Shown here: positions 16,600 through 24,709 of the stretch, one piece after another | Position numbering within the stretch: position 1 is the stretch's first letter | Layout: each line of letters starts with the position of its first letter | Origin: Promethearchaeota archaeon | Lineage (GTDB): Archaea > Asgardarchaeota > Lokiarchaeia > Sigyniarchaeales > SOKP01 | DNA length: 64,000 nucleotides | Assembly (NCBI GenBank): GCA_019058365.1 | Contig: JAHPZE010000003.1 | Location: forward strand, 1 to 64,000 | Direction: 5' to 3' | Notes under the pieces: model-generated | Told to the model about the DNA's origin: nothing | Seen by the model: the letters and a program-made list of their open reading frames with translations, nothing else | The model's database searches: none | Made by a program: the position numbers and the translations under genes

Positions 16600-17043
16600 T
16601 TAACCAGATTGGCTCTTGCGTTTACTAAATAATTCTTTGAGTTCTCCCATAATCGCCCCTCTCAGAGATACGGGACTTGCAGGACGACTTGGTCCAGGAG
16701 CAGATCCCGGTCCTCCGGGTGGCCCTCCAGGTGGAGGGGGAGGGGGTGGAGGACCTCCAGGCGCACGTGGAGCTGCGGGACTTGATGCTACGGGAGCAGT
16801 TACTCCTGGAGCTGCCGCAGATCTTGATTGAAGTGACGTAATTTGACTATTTAAAGAAGTTATCTGGTTTTGTAAATTCGATACTTTATCGTTAACAGAA
16901 CCAAGTGATTGATCAACCAAATCAGGGATACGTAAAACAATTGACATTATTTTTTCAATGATATCGGCTAAAGCATTTAATTTTTCTTCAATTGGTGCTT
17001 TTCGAGTACTATCCAAGAAGCTTGCAAATTCTTCAGCACACAT
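16600..17043 (-). CDS. Coiled-coil protein with polyproline tract and WH2-like tail
   Basis: A 147-residue protein. Residues 1-72 are a helix/coiled coil (EEKLNALADIIEKIM, then heptads LQNQITSLNSQITSLQSR). Residues 76-125 are Ala/Pro/Gly-rich with eight consecutive prolines at 98-105 (PPPGGPPGGPG follows). Residues 126-143, SLRGAIMGELKELFSKRK, form a short amphipathic helix with basic end that loosely resembles an actin-binding WH2 motif. Polyproline tracts are ligands of profilin, which Asgard archaea possess. The layout recalls WASP/WASH-family actin regulators; the N-terminus has a faint likeness to WASHC3. These likenesses are from memory. The DNA for the proline tract is far more GC-rich than its surroundings. 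It is downstream of the helical BAR-like gene. Confidence 0.8.
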   Translation of the reverse strand: MCAEEFASFLDSTRKAPIEEKLNALADIIEKIMSIVLRIPDLVDQSLGSVNDKVSNLQNQITSLNSQITSLQSRSAAAPGVTAPVASSPAAPRAPGGPPPPPPPPGGPPGGPGSAPGPSRPASPVSLRGAIMGELKELFSKRKSQSG

Positions 17044-17169
17044 TTTAACTCTTTAAGTCTAGTAATTTTTTATTTTTTTTAATAAGTTAATAGATTTTTA
17101 TTTAATAAATTTAAGTTTAAGCATTATTATTTTCTGACCAAAATATAAAAAAGGAAAGAAAAGTTGAAT

Positions 17170-17793
17170 CTAGCTTAATTCACCAACAGTATCTTTTAGT
17201 TTAATCCATAACGCGTTAATTTCATCTCTTACTTCAGTAAATTGAGTTATTTTTTTAAGTAATATATCTCGAGCTCTATCAAAATCTCTTTGAACATCAT
17301 TCAATTGTTGGTCGAGGATGTTTAATCTATCACCATCAATTAATTTATTTTTCGCTTTTTCAGCATCTAGTGCTTTTTTTATCACAGCAGTTCTTCTATC
17401 AGCAACTTCTGCTAATGCATCGACAAATTCCTTCTTTTTCTGAACTAAATATTCTTTTTGAACAGCAAGATCTTTAATCGCATTTAAATATTTATTATTA
17501 GCTTTAATATAATCGTCATTTTTTTGGATTATTTCTTTATATAAGTTAACTTCTTCATCTTTAATATTCGATCTATGTTCTCGGGCAAGTGTTTGCATCT
17601 GTTTTAATACATCCCTGAAAGTTCGATTTAACATCTCTCGAACATTATTTGCTTTAGTTAAATTTTCTGCATACTTTTTTTGAGAACCAATAAGCGCACT
17701 CTGCGCTTTAGCCAGTTTCTTAAACTGGGAAACGAGCTCCTTCTCAGACTTTGCTAACTCTAGCTCATCTTGATGCGTAATTATAGGACTCAT
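17170..17793 (-). CDS. All-helical 207-residue protein, BAR-like coiled coil
   Basis: Predicted as long amphipathic helices throughout (three or four, breaks near residues 70, 105 and 155), no cysteine, strongly charged with regular hydrophobic spacing (e.g. LVSQFKKLAKAQSALIGSQK, LLKKITQFTEVRDEINALW). Length and organisation fit a BAR-type or spectrin-like three-helix bundle. There is no sequence signature that proves a BAR domain; other coiled coils (prefoldin-like, tethering factors) would look similar. The gene sits between a 109-residue helical protein and the polyproline protein, all on the minus strand, which suggests a joint structural or membrane-shaping task. Confidence 0.75.
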   Translation of the reverse strand: MSPIITHQDELELAKSEKELVSQFKKLAKAQSALIGSQKKYAENLTKANNVREMLNRTFRDVLKQMQTLAREHRSNIKDEEVNLYKEIIQKNDDYIKANNKYLNAIKDLAVQKEYLVQKKKEFVDALAEVADRRTAVIKKALDAEKAKNKLIDGDRLNILDQQLNDVQRDFDRARDILLKKITQFTEVRDEINALWIKLKDTVGELS

Positions 17794-17882
17794 AAATTTC
17801 TAAATCTCCTTCTTATTGAATTTTTTTTTTAATCTATAGTTTAATATAAATCCTTTTGATAAAAGATTAATGGAGATTCAAG

Positions 17883-18212
17883 TTATAAATAATTATCCAT
17901 CTTTTTTTGATCATCTTGAGTATCAAAAAAATTATTATAATCTATTTTCGGGATTTCTGGCATTTTTTTATTTCCCAAGTGTTCATATTTATCAGTTATA
18001 TAACTTTGAATCTTACTGAAATGCACATAGTAGGGGATTTGAATTAAAATTACATCATTTTGTTTGCAGTGTTCTAATTTCGTTAAATCATCATCAATTC
18101 TTTGTTTTAGGTTCTCTAAGGTCTGGTTAAAGTATGTTACTGCGCGATAATGTTGTTCTCCTTGAGCTTCAAATGCTACGCTTAGACTTTCATTATACCC
18201 ATCTAATCCCAT
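17883..18212 (-). CDS. Small helical protein, 109 residues
   Basis: Residues 10-55 form a probable helical hairpin (AVTYFNQTLENLKQRIDDDLTKLE), followed by IPYYVHFSKIQSYITDKYEH and a polar C-terminal tail (DTQDDQKKMDNYL). No family recognised. It starts 17 bases after the radical SAM gene on the same strand and is followed by the BAR-like helical gene after 89 bases, so it is probably co-transcribed with pelota and the radical SAM gene. Confidence 0.6.
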   Translation of the reverse strand: MGLDGYNESLSVAFEAQGEQHYRAVTYFNQTLENLKQRIDDDLTKLEHCKQNDVILIQIPYYVHFSKIQSYITDKYEHLGNKKMPEIPKIDYNNFFDTQDDQKKMDNYL

Positions 18213-18229
18213 CTGATTACCCCGAGAGT

Positions 18230-19264
18230 TTATATTGAAAAGGATGCTGTTAGAATATTATCTTTATAATTTGCCTTTATTATTTTAGCAATTATTTCCT
18301 TTCGAATAAATTTTTCAGGATGAATGATTGATCTATTTAAGAGTACCTTTATACCATAATCATTATCAATTTTACCAATATATTCTCTTTTCCAACGTCC
18401 TTTAGATATAATTTCAAGTCTTATTAAATCATTTTTTTTTATATTCAAGGATGCTACAGTTATTCTTTTGTGAATTCCAAAATCTTGCGGGCCCAATTTT
18501 AATTTTATACTATAAATTTTTTCAAGTTTAGATAATTGTTTATAGAAATAATCCCAACTTTTTGGTCTGATTTTTTTTAATTTTCTACCAGTTTTATATA
18601 TCAAATATTTTTGAATACCAATCTGAATTTTTCTTTTAGAATATCCCATTTTCCTTAAATCTATGACATATTTTATTATATCTTCAATGTCGTTATCATT
18701 TTCCCCGGGAAACCATACAGGGGCAATTAATACATTAATTTTTGTATCTAATAAATGTAAAATGCTGTTTGTAAGATCGTCAATATTATAATTCTCACAA
18801 CCACAAAAAAAATTAGCTTTTTCTTTGTTTAAGGAATTTAAACTAATATTTATTCTTGATATTTTAACTTTTTCTAATTGGTTAATTATTTCTTCATTTA
18901 GTAATAACCCATTTGTTTGCATTGATATTATTTCAATTCCTTTTATTTTCCAAAGTTCCTTTATTAAATAGAATAATTTTGGATAAAGTAAAATTTCTCC
19001 ATAAGGTGCAAAATGGATTTCAATCTTATGTCGTCCTTTAGCTTCAACAACGTCCTCAATTTTTGCAAGCAAGTATTTAGGGTCAACAATAAAATTAGTT
19101 TCATAATCTCCAGCACTAACAAAACAATATTTGCATTTCAAGTTACATAAGGTTAGAGGTTTTACCTCAATAACATTAGTACCCCTATCAATTATACCAA
19201 AAAAATCAACGCCAAATAAGGGAATATCGGATTTATCATCTACATAAATAATTTCAGGAGTCAT
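18230..19264 (-). CDS. Radical SAM protein
   Basis: A 344-residue protein. C40, C44 and C47 form the canonical CxxxCxxC cluster motif (LCNLKCKYC) that binds the [4Fe-4S] cluster for SAM cleavage. HFAPYGEILLYPKL fits the GE-type SAM-binding region, and the barrel continues to about residue 220 (ISMQTNGLLL, RINISLNSLN, VLIAPVWFPGENDNDI). The C-terminal 90 residues are beta-rich and basic (TASFSI end), like a small RNA-binding or TRAM-type domain. It starts 5 bases after pelota, so the two are co-transcribed. Substrate unknown; an RNA modification role is a reasonable guess from the tail and the neighbour. Confidence 0.8.
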   Translation of the reverse strand: MTPEIIYVDDKSDIPLFGVDFFGIIDRGTNVIEVKPLTLCNLKCKYCFVSAGDYETNFIVDPKYLLAKIEDVVEAKGRHKIEIHFAPYGEILLYPKLFYLIKELWKIKGIEIISMQTNGLLLNEEIINQLEKVKISRINISLNSLNKEKANFFCGCENYNIDDLTNSILHLLDTKINVLIAPVWFPGENDNDIEDIIKYVIDLRKMGYSKRKIQIGIQKYLIYKTGRKLKKIRPKSWDYFYKQLSKLEKIYSIKLKLGPQDFGIHKRITVASLNIKKNDLIRLEIISKGRWKREYIGKIDNDYGIKVLLNRSIIHPEKFIRKEIIAKIIKANYKDNILTASFSI

Positions 19265-19269
19265 ATCTA

Positions 19270-20364
19270 TTAAAGTTTATATCGTAAAATTCCTATTATT
19301 GAACCTAAATTTACCAATTGTTCTCCAGTGATATTCTCTGTACTCATAATATTTATTTCTCCACCAGAATTTTCAACACTGGATATAATTTCTTCTATTT
19401 TTAACTTGTGTTTTTTTGAAGAACCTCTAATTAATAGATCTGCTATTAATAGTTGTTTGATCGCGCCCCTTTCAGAAGCTTTAAACACTTCATCAAGGCC
19501 AATAACAATAAGATCAGCATCGTTAGCAAATTGGGTCATTATATTTTCGATCATCTCAGTTTCTTGAAGAACTTTAATTTTATTTTTAAGTTTTGCTAAC
19601 TTTTTTGATTTTAAGATTTCTCTAATTGCACTTTCAGTACCAGAACTTGCATGAGCCATTTCAATATTACCCTTAAAGTTAAAATTAGGATTCTTTTGAA
19701 GGAATTTAAGAAGGATTTCTTTAGTATTCCCAGGGCCACAAAAAATAAGTAAGTCTATGTTTGTATTTTTAACATTTTCAATTAATACTTTTAATATGTC
19801 GCTAAAGAATTCCTCTAAAGCCTTATTTCGATAAGTTTGTTCATATCTTTTACCAGGGATATTTTTTTTAATAGTAGCAATTCTATTATAGCTAAAATTT
19901 GTAATCAATGTTAAAGTTGCTAAACCCGTTTCAATTGCAGTAATTAACATAATAAAGTTAGCTTCGAACTTGGACGTTTCTTTCAGTCGGGCTACTTCAT
20001 GTTTTAACCAGTTTTCTTTGAATATTGTCAACTTTTGAGATACTTCTATGTTAAAAGTATGATAGGTTCCAAAACTAACAAAATCTTCGGGACCTTCTAA
20101 GATTTTGCCTTTTATTCTTAACCGATTTGAAAATTCATGAAAGGCAACATCTTCAACTTTCAATTTCAATCTCATTAATTTACGTTCACCTTTGGTTCCT
20201 TCTTTAAGAACGACTCTTCTGTGAGTTAGAGTAGTTACCTCATCATCTTTATTAATAATGTTATAAAGAGTCCATAAATCGTAGAGATTTTCAATTTTAA
20301 CAGCGATCTCTCCCTGTTTTTGATTAATATCCAGAATTTTCAAATCCTTAAACTGGCTCCACAC
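19270..20364 (-). CDS. pelA: Pelota (Dom34), ribosome rescue factor
   Basis: A 364-residue protein of normal length for archaeal Pelota. The N-terminal Sm-like domain (about 1-130) includes GEIAVKIENLYDLWTLYNII, the region DEVTTLTHRRVV and KLKVEDVAFHEFSNRLRIKG. The central eRF1 domain 2-like and C-terminal eRF1 domain 3-like parts follow (MAHASSGTESAIREIL, DADLIVIGLDEVFKASERGA, LLIADLLIRG). The GGQ motif of true release factors is absent, as expected. With aABCE1 and aEF1A it splits stalled ribosomes. The downstream radical SAM gene follows after 5 bases. Confidence 0.95.
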   Translation of the reverse strand: MWSQFKDLKILDINQKQGEIAVKIENLYDLWTLYNIINKDDEVTTLTHRRVVLKEGTKGERKLMRLKLKVEDVAFHEFSNRLRIKGKILEGPEDFVSFGTYHTFNIEVSQKLTIFKENWLKHEVARLKETSKFEANFIMLITAIETGLATLTLITNFSYNRIATIKKNIPGKRYEQTYRNKALEEFFSDILKVLIENVKNTNIDLLIFCGPGNTKEILLKFLQKNPNFNFKGNIEMAHASSGTESAIREILKSKKLAKLKNKIKVLQETEMIENIMTQFANDADLIVIGLDEVFKASERGAIKQLLIADLLIRGSSKKHKLKIEEIISSVENSGGEINIMSTENITGEQLVNLGSIIGILRYKL

Positions 20365-20505
20365 GCGTTTATTAATATATTAATTTAATTTAATCTTACA
20401 GAAAAGCTTAATTTAATTTAGAAAGAATAAAAAATTGAGCAAAAATAAAATAAATATAAATAAAAAAGAATAAAAATTAACTGTGTAATAAATATCTAAA
20501 ACTAA

Positions 20506-20658
20506 TTACTTCTCTCCTAAGGCTGCTTTGACTTTTTCCAACTCTGCCATGCGTTTCTTTTTCTCTTCCTCTCTTCTTTTCATCTCTTCTTCATCAACTT
20601 TTTCTAATCTAACGCCTTTTTTAATTTCTTCTTGAAGTTCTTTATCTACTGGAGCCAC
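20506..20658 (-). CDS. Small charged helical protein, 50 residues, GTG start
   Basis: A GTG-started ORF begins (M)APVDKELQEEIKKGVRLEK and continues as a single highly charged helix (EEEMKRREEEKKKRMAELEK) ending AALGEK. The region is AT-poor compared with the flanking spacer and has coding-like codon choice. The likely Shine-Dalgarno is weak (GTTAGTTAAGA). It lies between pelota and the GNAT gene on the same strand, with AT-rich spacers on both sides. No family recognised. Confidence 0.55.
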   Translation of the reverse strand: MAPVDKELQEEIKKGVRLEKVDEEEMKRREEEKKKRMAELEKVKAALGEK

Positions 20659-20751
20659 TCTTAACTAACACCTTATATTTTAATTGATCCAAAATAATTA
20701 AATTGATATTTACAGATATTATAATAGAATTTATTTATAAGTTTTGGTTTA

Positions 20752-21216
20752 TTAAGAGTCAAGATCGAGTTCCATTAAATACGCACTTTCCCCAGAGTGA
20801 TAATAGTTTTCTATAATTGATGGATTTCTTTTAAATTTGAATTTCTCATACATTTTAATCGCGATTAAATTACTGATTTGTACATTTAATACTATTTTTT
20901 TGATAGTCTTCAATTGTTTTATTTTATTTATTGTATGTTGTAGAAGATATGAACCATAACCACTATTTTGGAAATTGGGTTTAATAAGATAATTAATAAT
21001 ATTAGTTCTCTCTTTTGTTTCGTTTATAACTATTATAAAACCAATTAATTCTCTTTTTATTTTACCAATTTCTAATTTTAAAAAGAATGTGTGGTTCTCT
21101 ATTAATTTTTTCAATAGATGCTTCGAAAACGCATTCTCTTTAAAAACTTCTTGTTCAAGATTTACTATTTTTCTTAAATCTCTTGAATTTACATTACTAG
21201 TTATTAATGTAACCAT
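20752..21216 (-). CDS. GNAT-family N-acetyltransferase (RimI-like)
   Basis: A 154-residue GNAT fold. The acetyl-CoA loop region is NYLIKPNFQNSGYGSYLL, matching the Q/RxxGxG/A pyrophosphate-binding motif (QNSGYG), preceded by the strand LIGFIIVINET and followed by IKKIVLNVQISNLIAIKMYEKFKFKRN, the motif B part typical of RimI-like ribosomal-protein or N-terminal acetylases. Its start overlaps the end of the upstream radical SAM gene by 20 bases, indicating co-translation. Substrate not inferable. Confidence 0.85.
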   Translation of the reverse strand: MVTLITSNVNSRDLRKIVNLEQEVFKENAFSKHLLKKLIENHTFFLKLEIGKIKRELIGFIIVINETKERTNIINYLIKPNFQNSGYGSYLLQHTINKIKQLKTIKKIVLNVQISNLIAIKMYEKFKFKRNPSIIENYYHSGESAYLMELDLDS

Positions 21217-22348
21217 GTTCTTTTTTAAAAAGATTAATTGGGGTTTTTTCAGTTATTTGTTGATATTTTGATTGTCTAAAAGGTGTTATTTCAATAATAA
21301 AAGCTTCTAATTGATATTTTTCTAATAACACGTTTATTTGATTTTCGATTGCGATATAAAAAGGTATTTTAATATTTTTAAGATTATATGAGATTAATTT
21401 TTCAGATATTTTTAGTTCTGACAGTAAAATATTATATATCTTGTCCAATTCTTTTTTATCTCCTTCCACTTGTGCAAAAACTAAAAGACCTTCTTCTGTA
21501 ATTACTTCATAAGGTAATCTTATATTTTTAGCTCTTCTTAAATATCTATTTTTTAACTGATAATAATCTTTAGATTTAATTGAACAAAAATGCATTTTAA
21601 TAGAAACTTCTGAGCCTAGCTTACGAATTAAACGAAGAGCAGTTTCACGGCTATTTATTACAGAAGCAATGGAGCCTTTTTTCAATTGAAAGCCCCTTTC
21701 CTTTAGAGCTTGGCTGTTTGGAAAGCAAAATTCAAATTCGTTTAAATTGATGAAATCTGCGCCGATTTTGTCTAAATAAAGGATAAGATCCTCAAGATGT
21801 TCTTCACTTTCTTTATTTGGAATCACTGGCATTTCCACTCCCACTGAAATCTGTTTATTTAGAGCTTTTTCAATACGAGACCAATATTCTCTAGCTGGAT
21901 GAAATCTTATTTCATCTAGTCCTGCTAGAGAGAGAGCTTCCGCTTTAGCTTCATTAAAATCGATACCATTTGTATATAAATGAATGTGAAACTTTTTTCC
22001 TTTTTCTACCTTAATAAATTTAATATATTCAATAGTTTTTTCAAAATTTAGTTCTGAAAGTGGTTCTCCTCCCGTGATACTCATTCCTTCGGCTTTAATC
22101 ATATAGATTTCTTGAAGTAATTCTTGTTTAGTGTTTATTTCTATTTCATCAGCATAAGTTAGATTTTTTCCTCTCCTTTCTTCTGAAATTGGGCAATACC
22201 AAGAACAATGATAGGGTTTCTGGCAGATACCATTCAAAAACAAAACTAACTTACTTCCTTTAAGACAGTATTTACATCCTTTAGGAATACTCCTTCCTTT
22301 TATATAATAAGTTTCTCCATCTGATTTTACTAAATTTACTTTTTTCAT
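21197..22348 (-). CDS. COG2108-like radical SAM protein
   Basis: A 383-residue protein related to pyruvate formate-lyase activating enzymes. C25 and C28 (GCKYCLKGSKLVLFLNG) form the N-terminal pair characteristic of this group as I remember it, and the cluster cysteines are C42, C48 and C52 (CQKPYHCSWYC). This is CX5CX3C rather than the common CX3CX2C. GMSITGGEPL is the SAM-binding GGE motif. Downstream, EIRFHPAR and VEMPVIPNKE fit the barrel. Its ATG overlaps the stop of the nucleotidyltransferase gene (ATGA), and the GNAT gene overlaps its end, so three genes are translationally coupled. Confidence 0.8.
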   Translation of the reverse strand: MKKVNLVKSDGETYYIKGRSIPKGCKYCLKGSKLVLFLNGICQKPYHCSWYCPISEERRGKNLTYADEIEINTKQELLQEIYMIKAEGMSITGGEPLSELNFEKTIEYIKFIKVEKGKKFHIHLYTNGIDFNEAKAEALSLAGLDEIRFHPAREYWSRIEKALNKQISVGVEMPVIPNKESEEHLEDLILYLDKIGADFINLNEFEFCFPNSQALKERGFQLKKGSIASVINSRETALRLIRKLGSEVSIKMHFCSIKSKDYYQLKNRYLRRAKNIRLPYEVITEEGLLVFAQVEGDKKELDKIYNILLSELKISEKLISYNLKNIKIPFYIAIENQINVLLEKYQLEAFIIEITPFRQSKYQQITEKTPINLFKKEHGYINN

Positions 22349-23052
22349 TTTTCAAATAATTTTTTTCTAATGATTGATTTCTTATCTGCCAATTGTTTTA
22401 AAACTTCTTCAGTAGTTTCATTAATCTGAAGTTGTCTTTTTAGAAATACTCCAGTTCTTCCATATTTTTCTCGTCTTAAAAGCACTTTTTTCCGCTCATT
22501 TACCATATCAATACTTATTCCCACTTCTTTAGCGCTATTAGCTTCGTTTCCTATCACTGAAATTTCCTCGTGTCCGTTAGAATTTGGTTTGATTAATACT
22601 AATCTCTTATCAATACCAACCACTCTTAATTCCGAATTCAACTGATCATAATTAACTTTTCCTCCAAAATCATAGAATTCCATCATTCTTTTATCCAATT
22701 TTGATAATGGAAGAGTTATAGTTTCTAATTCACTTAGATAGATATAAAGTTTTATTGAATCATGCGGTGTTGCCATTATGATTTCTCTAAAATAATTTTT
22801 AAAACCATTTTTATTTAAAATCAATTCAATCTGAAATGAGGGGATTTGCTGAAAAAATATGATATCAATATCGCTTGATTTATGTACGTCTCCGCGAGCG
22901 ATACTTCCGTGAATATATGGGGTGAATCCTTCTTTTATGAATACTTCTAATAATTTAAGTGCATCATTTCTTTCATTTTTTAAGAGAGTCCAATCATTTT
23001 CAGAATAATTAATTATTTCATTATGATTTCTTAAAATTTTCTCTTTTTTCAT
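22345..23052 (-). CDS. Predicted nucleotidyltransferase (Pol beta fold)
   Basis: A 235-residue protein. Residues 48-63, HGSIARGDVHKSSDID, are the GSxxxG...SDxD signature of the Pol beta superfamily, with D61 and D63 as the metal-binding pair. The rest contains a C-terminal helical part with RREKYGRTGVFLKRQ. It resembles archaeal nucleotidyltransferases of the COG2413 type. Its last bases overlap the start of the radical SAM gene by 4 bases. Whether it modifies RNA, protein or a small molecule is not visible. Confidence 0.8.
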   Translation of the reverse strand: MKKEKILRNHNEIINYSENDWTLLKNERNDALKLLEVFIKEGFTPYIHGSIARGDVHKSSDIDIIFFQQIPSFQIELILNKNGFKNYFREIIMATPHDSIKLYIYLSELETITLPLSKLDKRMMEFYDFGGKVNYDQLNSELRVVGIDKRLVLIKPNSNGHEEISVIGNEANSAKEVGISIDMVNERKKVLLRREKYGRTGVFLKRQLQINETTEEVLKQLADKKSIIRKKLFEK

Positions 23053-23061
23053 AAGTAAGAA

Positions 23062-23892
23062 TTAAGTTTTCGAACTCAATAATTTATTTTCAATTATATC
23101 TATTATGATGCTTAATACAATAGTCTCATAAAATTTAAAGGAGTGTTTGGCTTTATATATGGTTGAAAATTTTAAAATATGTGTGTATTGAGGATAAAAT
23201 TCTTTTAAATATATCTTTAAATTTCTATTTTTTAGTAAAAACATAGATTTTCTACTAAAAATTGTATATATTTGAGGATTGGTAGAGAATTCTTTAATAA
23301 TATCAAAATAATTCTTTAAATTTTGTCTATTTAGGTTTGGATTCACCAATATTATTCCGTTATTATTAATATCTGATAAAATCGCTTTGTAAGAAAGATA
23401 AGATTTTGAATAATTTAGTACTATATAATTAGTTTTTATAACAAGTTCTGCTTGATTAAAATATTCTCTTACAGTTGAAATAAGTGAGTTCCACTCATTT
23501 ATTAGTTCTTTTTCTATTACAACTTTCTTTGAAGAATGTTTTATTTTTACTTTGATATTAATAACATTAAAACCGTAACTAGATAAACCTTCGGTTAAAA
23601 TTCTCTGAAATTTTCTCTTATTATTCATTCTAATTACTAAAATAAGGGGATAATTGCTGACATTTACATTTGAATTTCTAGTGAAAGTCCATTTCTTTGT
23701 TAAAACTAACTGATTTTTGACTCTTTCATGAGCTTTGGGAAAATAGTAGTGATCTAGAGCTTGATTTGAAAAGGAATATCGCCATCGATGAGTTATTTTA
23801 AAAAATTTTACACTAAACAATAGAAGAAATAATAATACTATTATTATAGTATCTATGAAAATCCAATCAATATGGAAAATATCATCTAACAT
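23062..23892 (-). CDS. Membrane-anchored protein, possible degenerate alpha/beta hydrolase
   Basis: A 276-residue protein. Residues 10-32 form one N-terminal membrane segment (FIDTIIIVLLFLLLFSVKFF), then a basic stretch. The remainder alternates strands and helices in the way of an alpha/beta hydrolase: NYPLILVIRMN, a helix, SYGFNVINIKVKI, NYIVLNYSKSYLSYKAIL where a nucleophile elbow GxSxG would be expected, then GIILVNPN. The elbow glycines are missing, so it is probably not a working hydrolase. It is the first gene of the nucleotidyltransferase/radical SAM/GNAT operon (9-base gap). Confidence 0.55.
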   Translation of the reverse strand: MLDDIFHIDWIFIDTIIIVLLFLLLFSVKFFKITHRWRYSFSNQALDHYYFPKAHERVKNQLVLTKKWTFTRNSNVNVSNYPLILVIRMNNKRKFQRILTEGLSSYGFNVINIKVKIKHSSKKVVIEKELINEWNSLISTVREYFNQAELVIKTNYIVLNYSKSYLSYKAILSDINNNGIILVNPNLNRQNLKNYFDIIKEFSTNPQIYTIFSRKSMFLLKNRNLKIYLKEFYPQYTHILKFSTIYKAKHSFKFYETIVLSIIIDIIENKLLSSKT

Positions 23893-23913
23893 AAGTATAA
23901 TTAAAGAGATTTT

Positions 23914-24231
23914 TCATTTTTCAACAGCTTCCTTAATCCATTTAAGATATTTTTCAGAACCTTTTTCTAACTTAATTCCAATGCATTCTGGTACTGCATA
24001 TGAATGAATTTCACTTATTTTCTGAATTATTAAATCAGCTTTATTTTCTGTCGTTTTGATAAGTAATAAGTGTTCATTAGCTTCCTCGATCTTTCCTTTC
24101 CACCTATAGATAGAAAATACATTCTGAATGATATTGACACATGCAGCGAGCTTATGTTCTACTAAAATTTTTGATATCTTTTGACCTTCTTCAATATTTG
24201 GTACTGTCACAAGAAAAATAAAATAATTCAT
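23914..24231 (-). CDS. cutA: CutA1 divalent-cation tolerance protein
   Basis: Using the internal ATG at 24231 the protein begins MNYFIFLVTVPNIEEGQKI and is 105 residues, the normal CutA length; an ORF start at 24285 would add 18 residues with no counterpart in the family. Signatures include LAACVNIIQNVFSIYRWKGKI, LLIKTTENKADLI and HSYAVPECIGI. CutA forms very stable ferredoxin-fold trimers linked to copper tolerance, with unclear molecular activity. It lies 21 bases upstream of the membrane-anchored protein gene. Confidence 0.93.
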   Translation of the reverse strand: MNYFIFLVTVPNIEEGQKISKILVEHKLAACVNIIQNVFSIYRWKGKIEEANEHLLLIKTTENKADLIIQKISEIHSYAVPECIGIKLEKGSEKYLKWIKEAVEK

Positions 24232-24436
24232 TGTAGTTCTTTTTTTGATTATTGTAATTTTGATTAATACAATACTTAATATCAACTTTTTTAAGCTTTA
24301 TTGATCTTAACTGGTTCTTTTAGCCTATTTAAATAAATTGAAATTATTTAAGATACTTATCAAACACTGTAAAATTTAAGAATTATAATTGAATGAAAAT
24401 AATATAGAATTATTTGGAGTAATTATTTATCGAATC

Positions 24437-24709
24437 TTATAATAATTTCTTTTTTTCTTCTTCCTCCTTAAAAGAATCGACAAATCCCTTTAACTCTTGC
24501 CTAGTTAAAATATTTTCATGATTAATTACCTCAAGACACTGTTTATCAAAATCTAATTTACATTTATTATAAGAAATGAAATCATCATATTCTATGTTAT
24601 TTTCATTATCACTTGCACTGAAAGTGATAGAAAGGGCAATTGAAATAACCATAGAAACGTTTTCGCTTTTAAAACTATATGAAGAACAAGCAGGAATATT
24701 ACTCAGCAT
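24437..24709 (-). CDS. Hypothetical 90-residue protein
   Basis: An isolated ORF with no recognised motif. The first 30 residues are moderately hydrophobic (VSMVISIALSITFSAS), the middle is acidic with three cysteines in the whole chain, and the C-terminus is a charged helix (EEEEKKKLL). The composition is protein-like, but there are no conserved landmarks, and the ORF may be a fragment of an older gene. AT-rich non-coding sequence flanks it on both sides. Confidence 0.35.
   Translation of the reverse strand: MLSNIPACSSYSFKSENVSMVISIALSITFSASDNENNIEYDDFISYNKCKLDFDKQCLEVINHENILTRQELKGFVDSFKEEEEKKKLL

Noticed and set aside
16616..16831. Plus-strand ORF rich in Gly/Pro over the polyproline gene
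   Set aside because: It is the complement of the Pro/Gly tract, where GC-rich codons lack stops on both strands; the minus strand has the coiled coil and sensible ends.
24231..24285. Upstream start for CutA
   Set aside because: The extra 18 residues have no counterpart in the family, and the internal ATG gives the standard MNYFIFLVTVP start.
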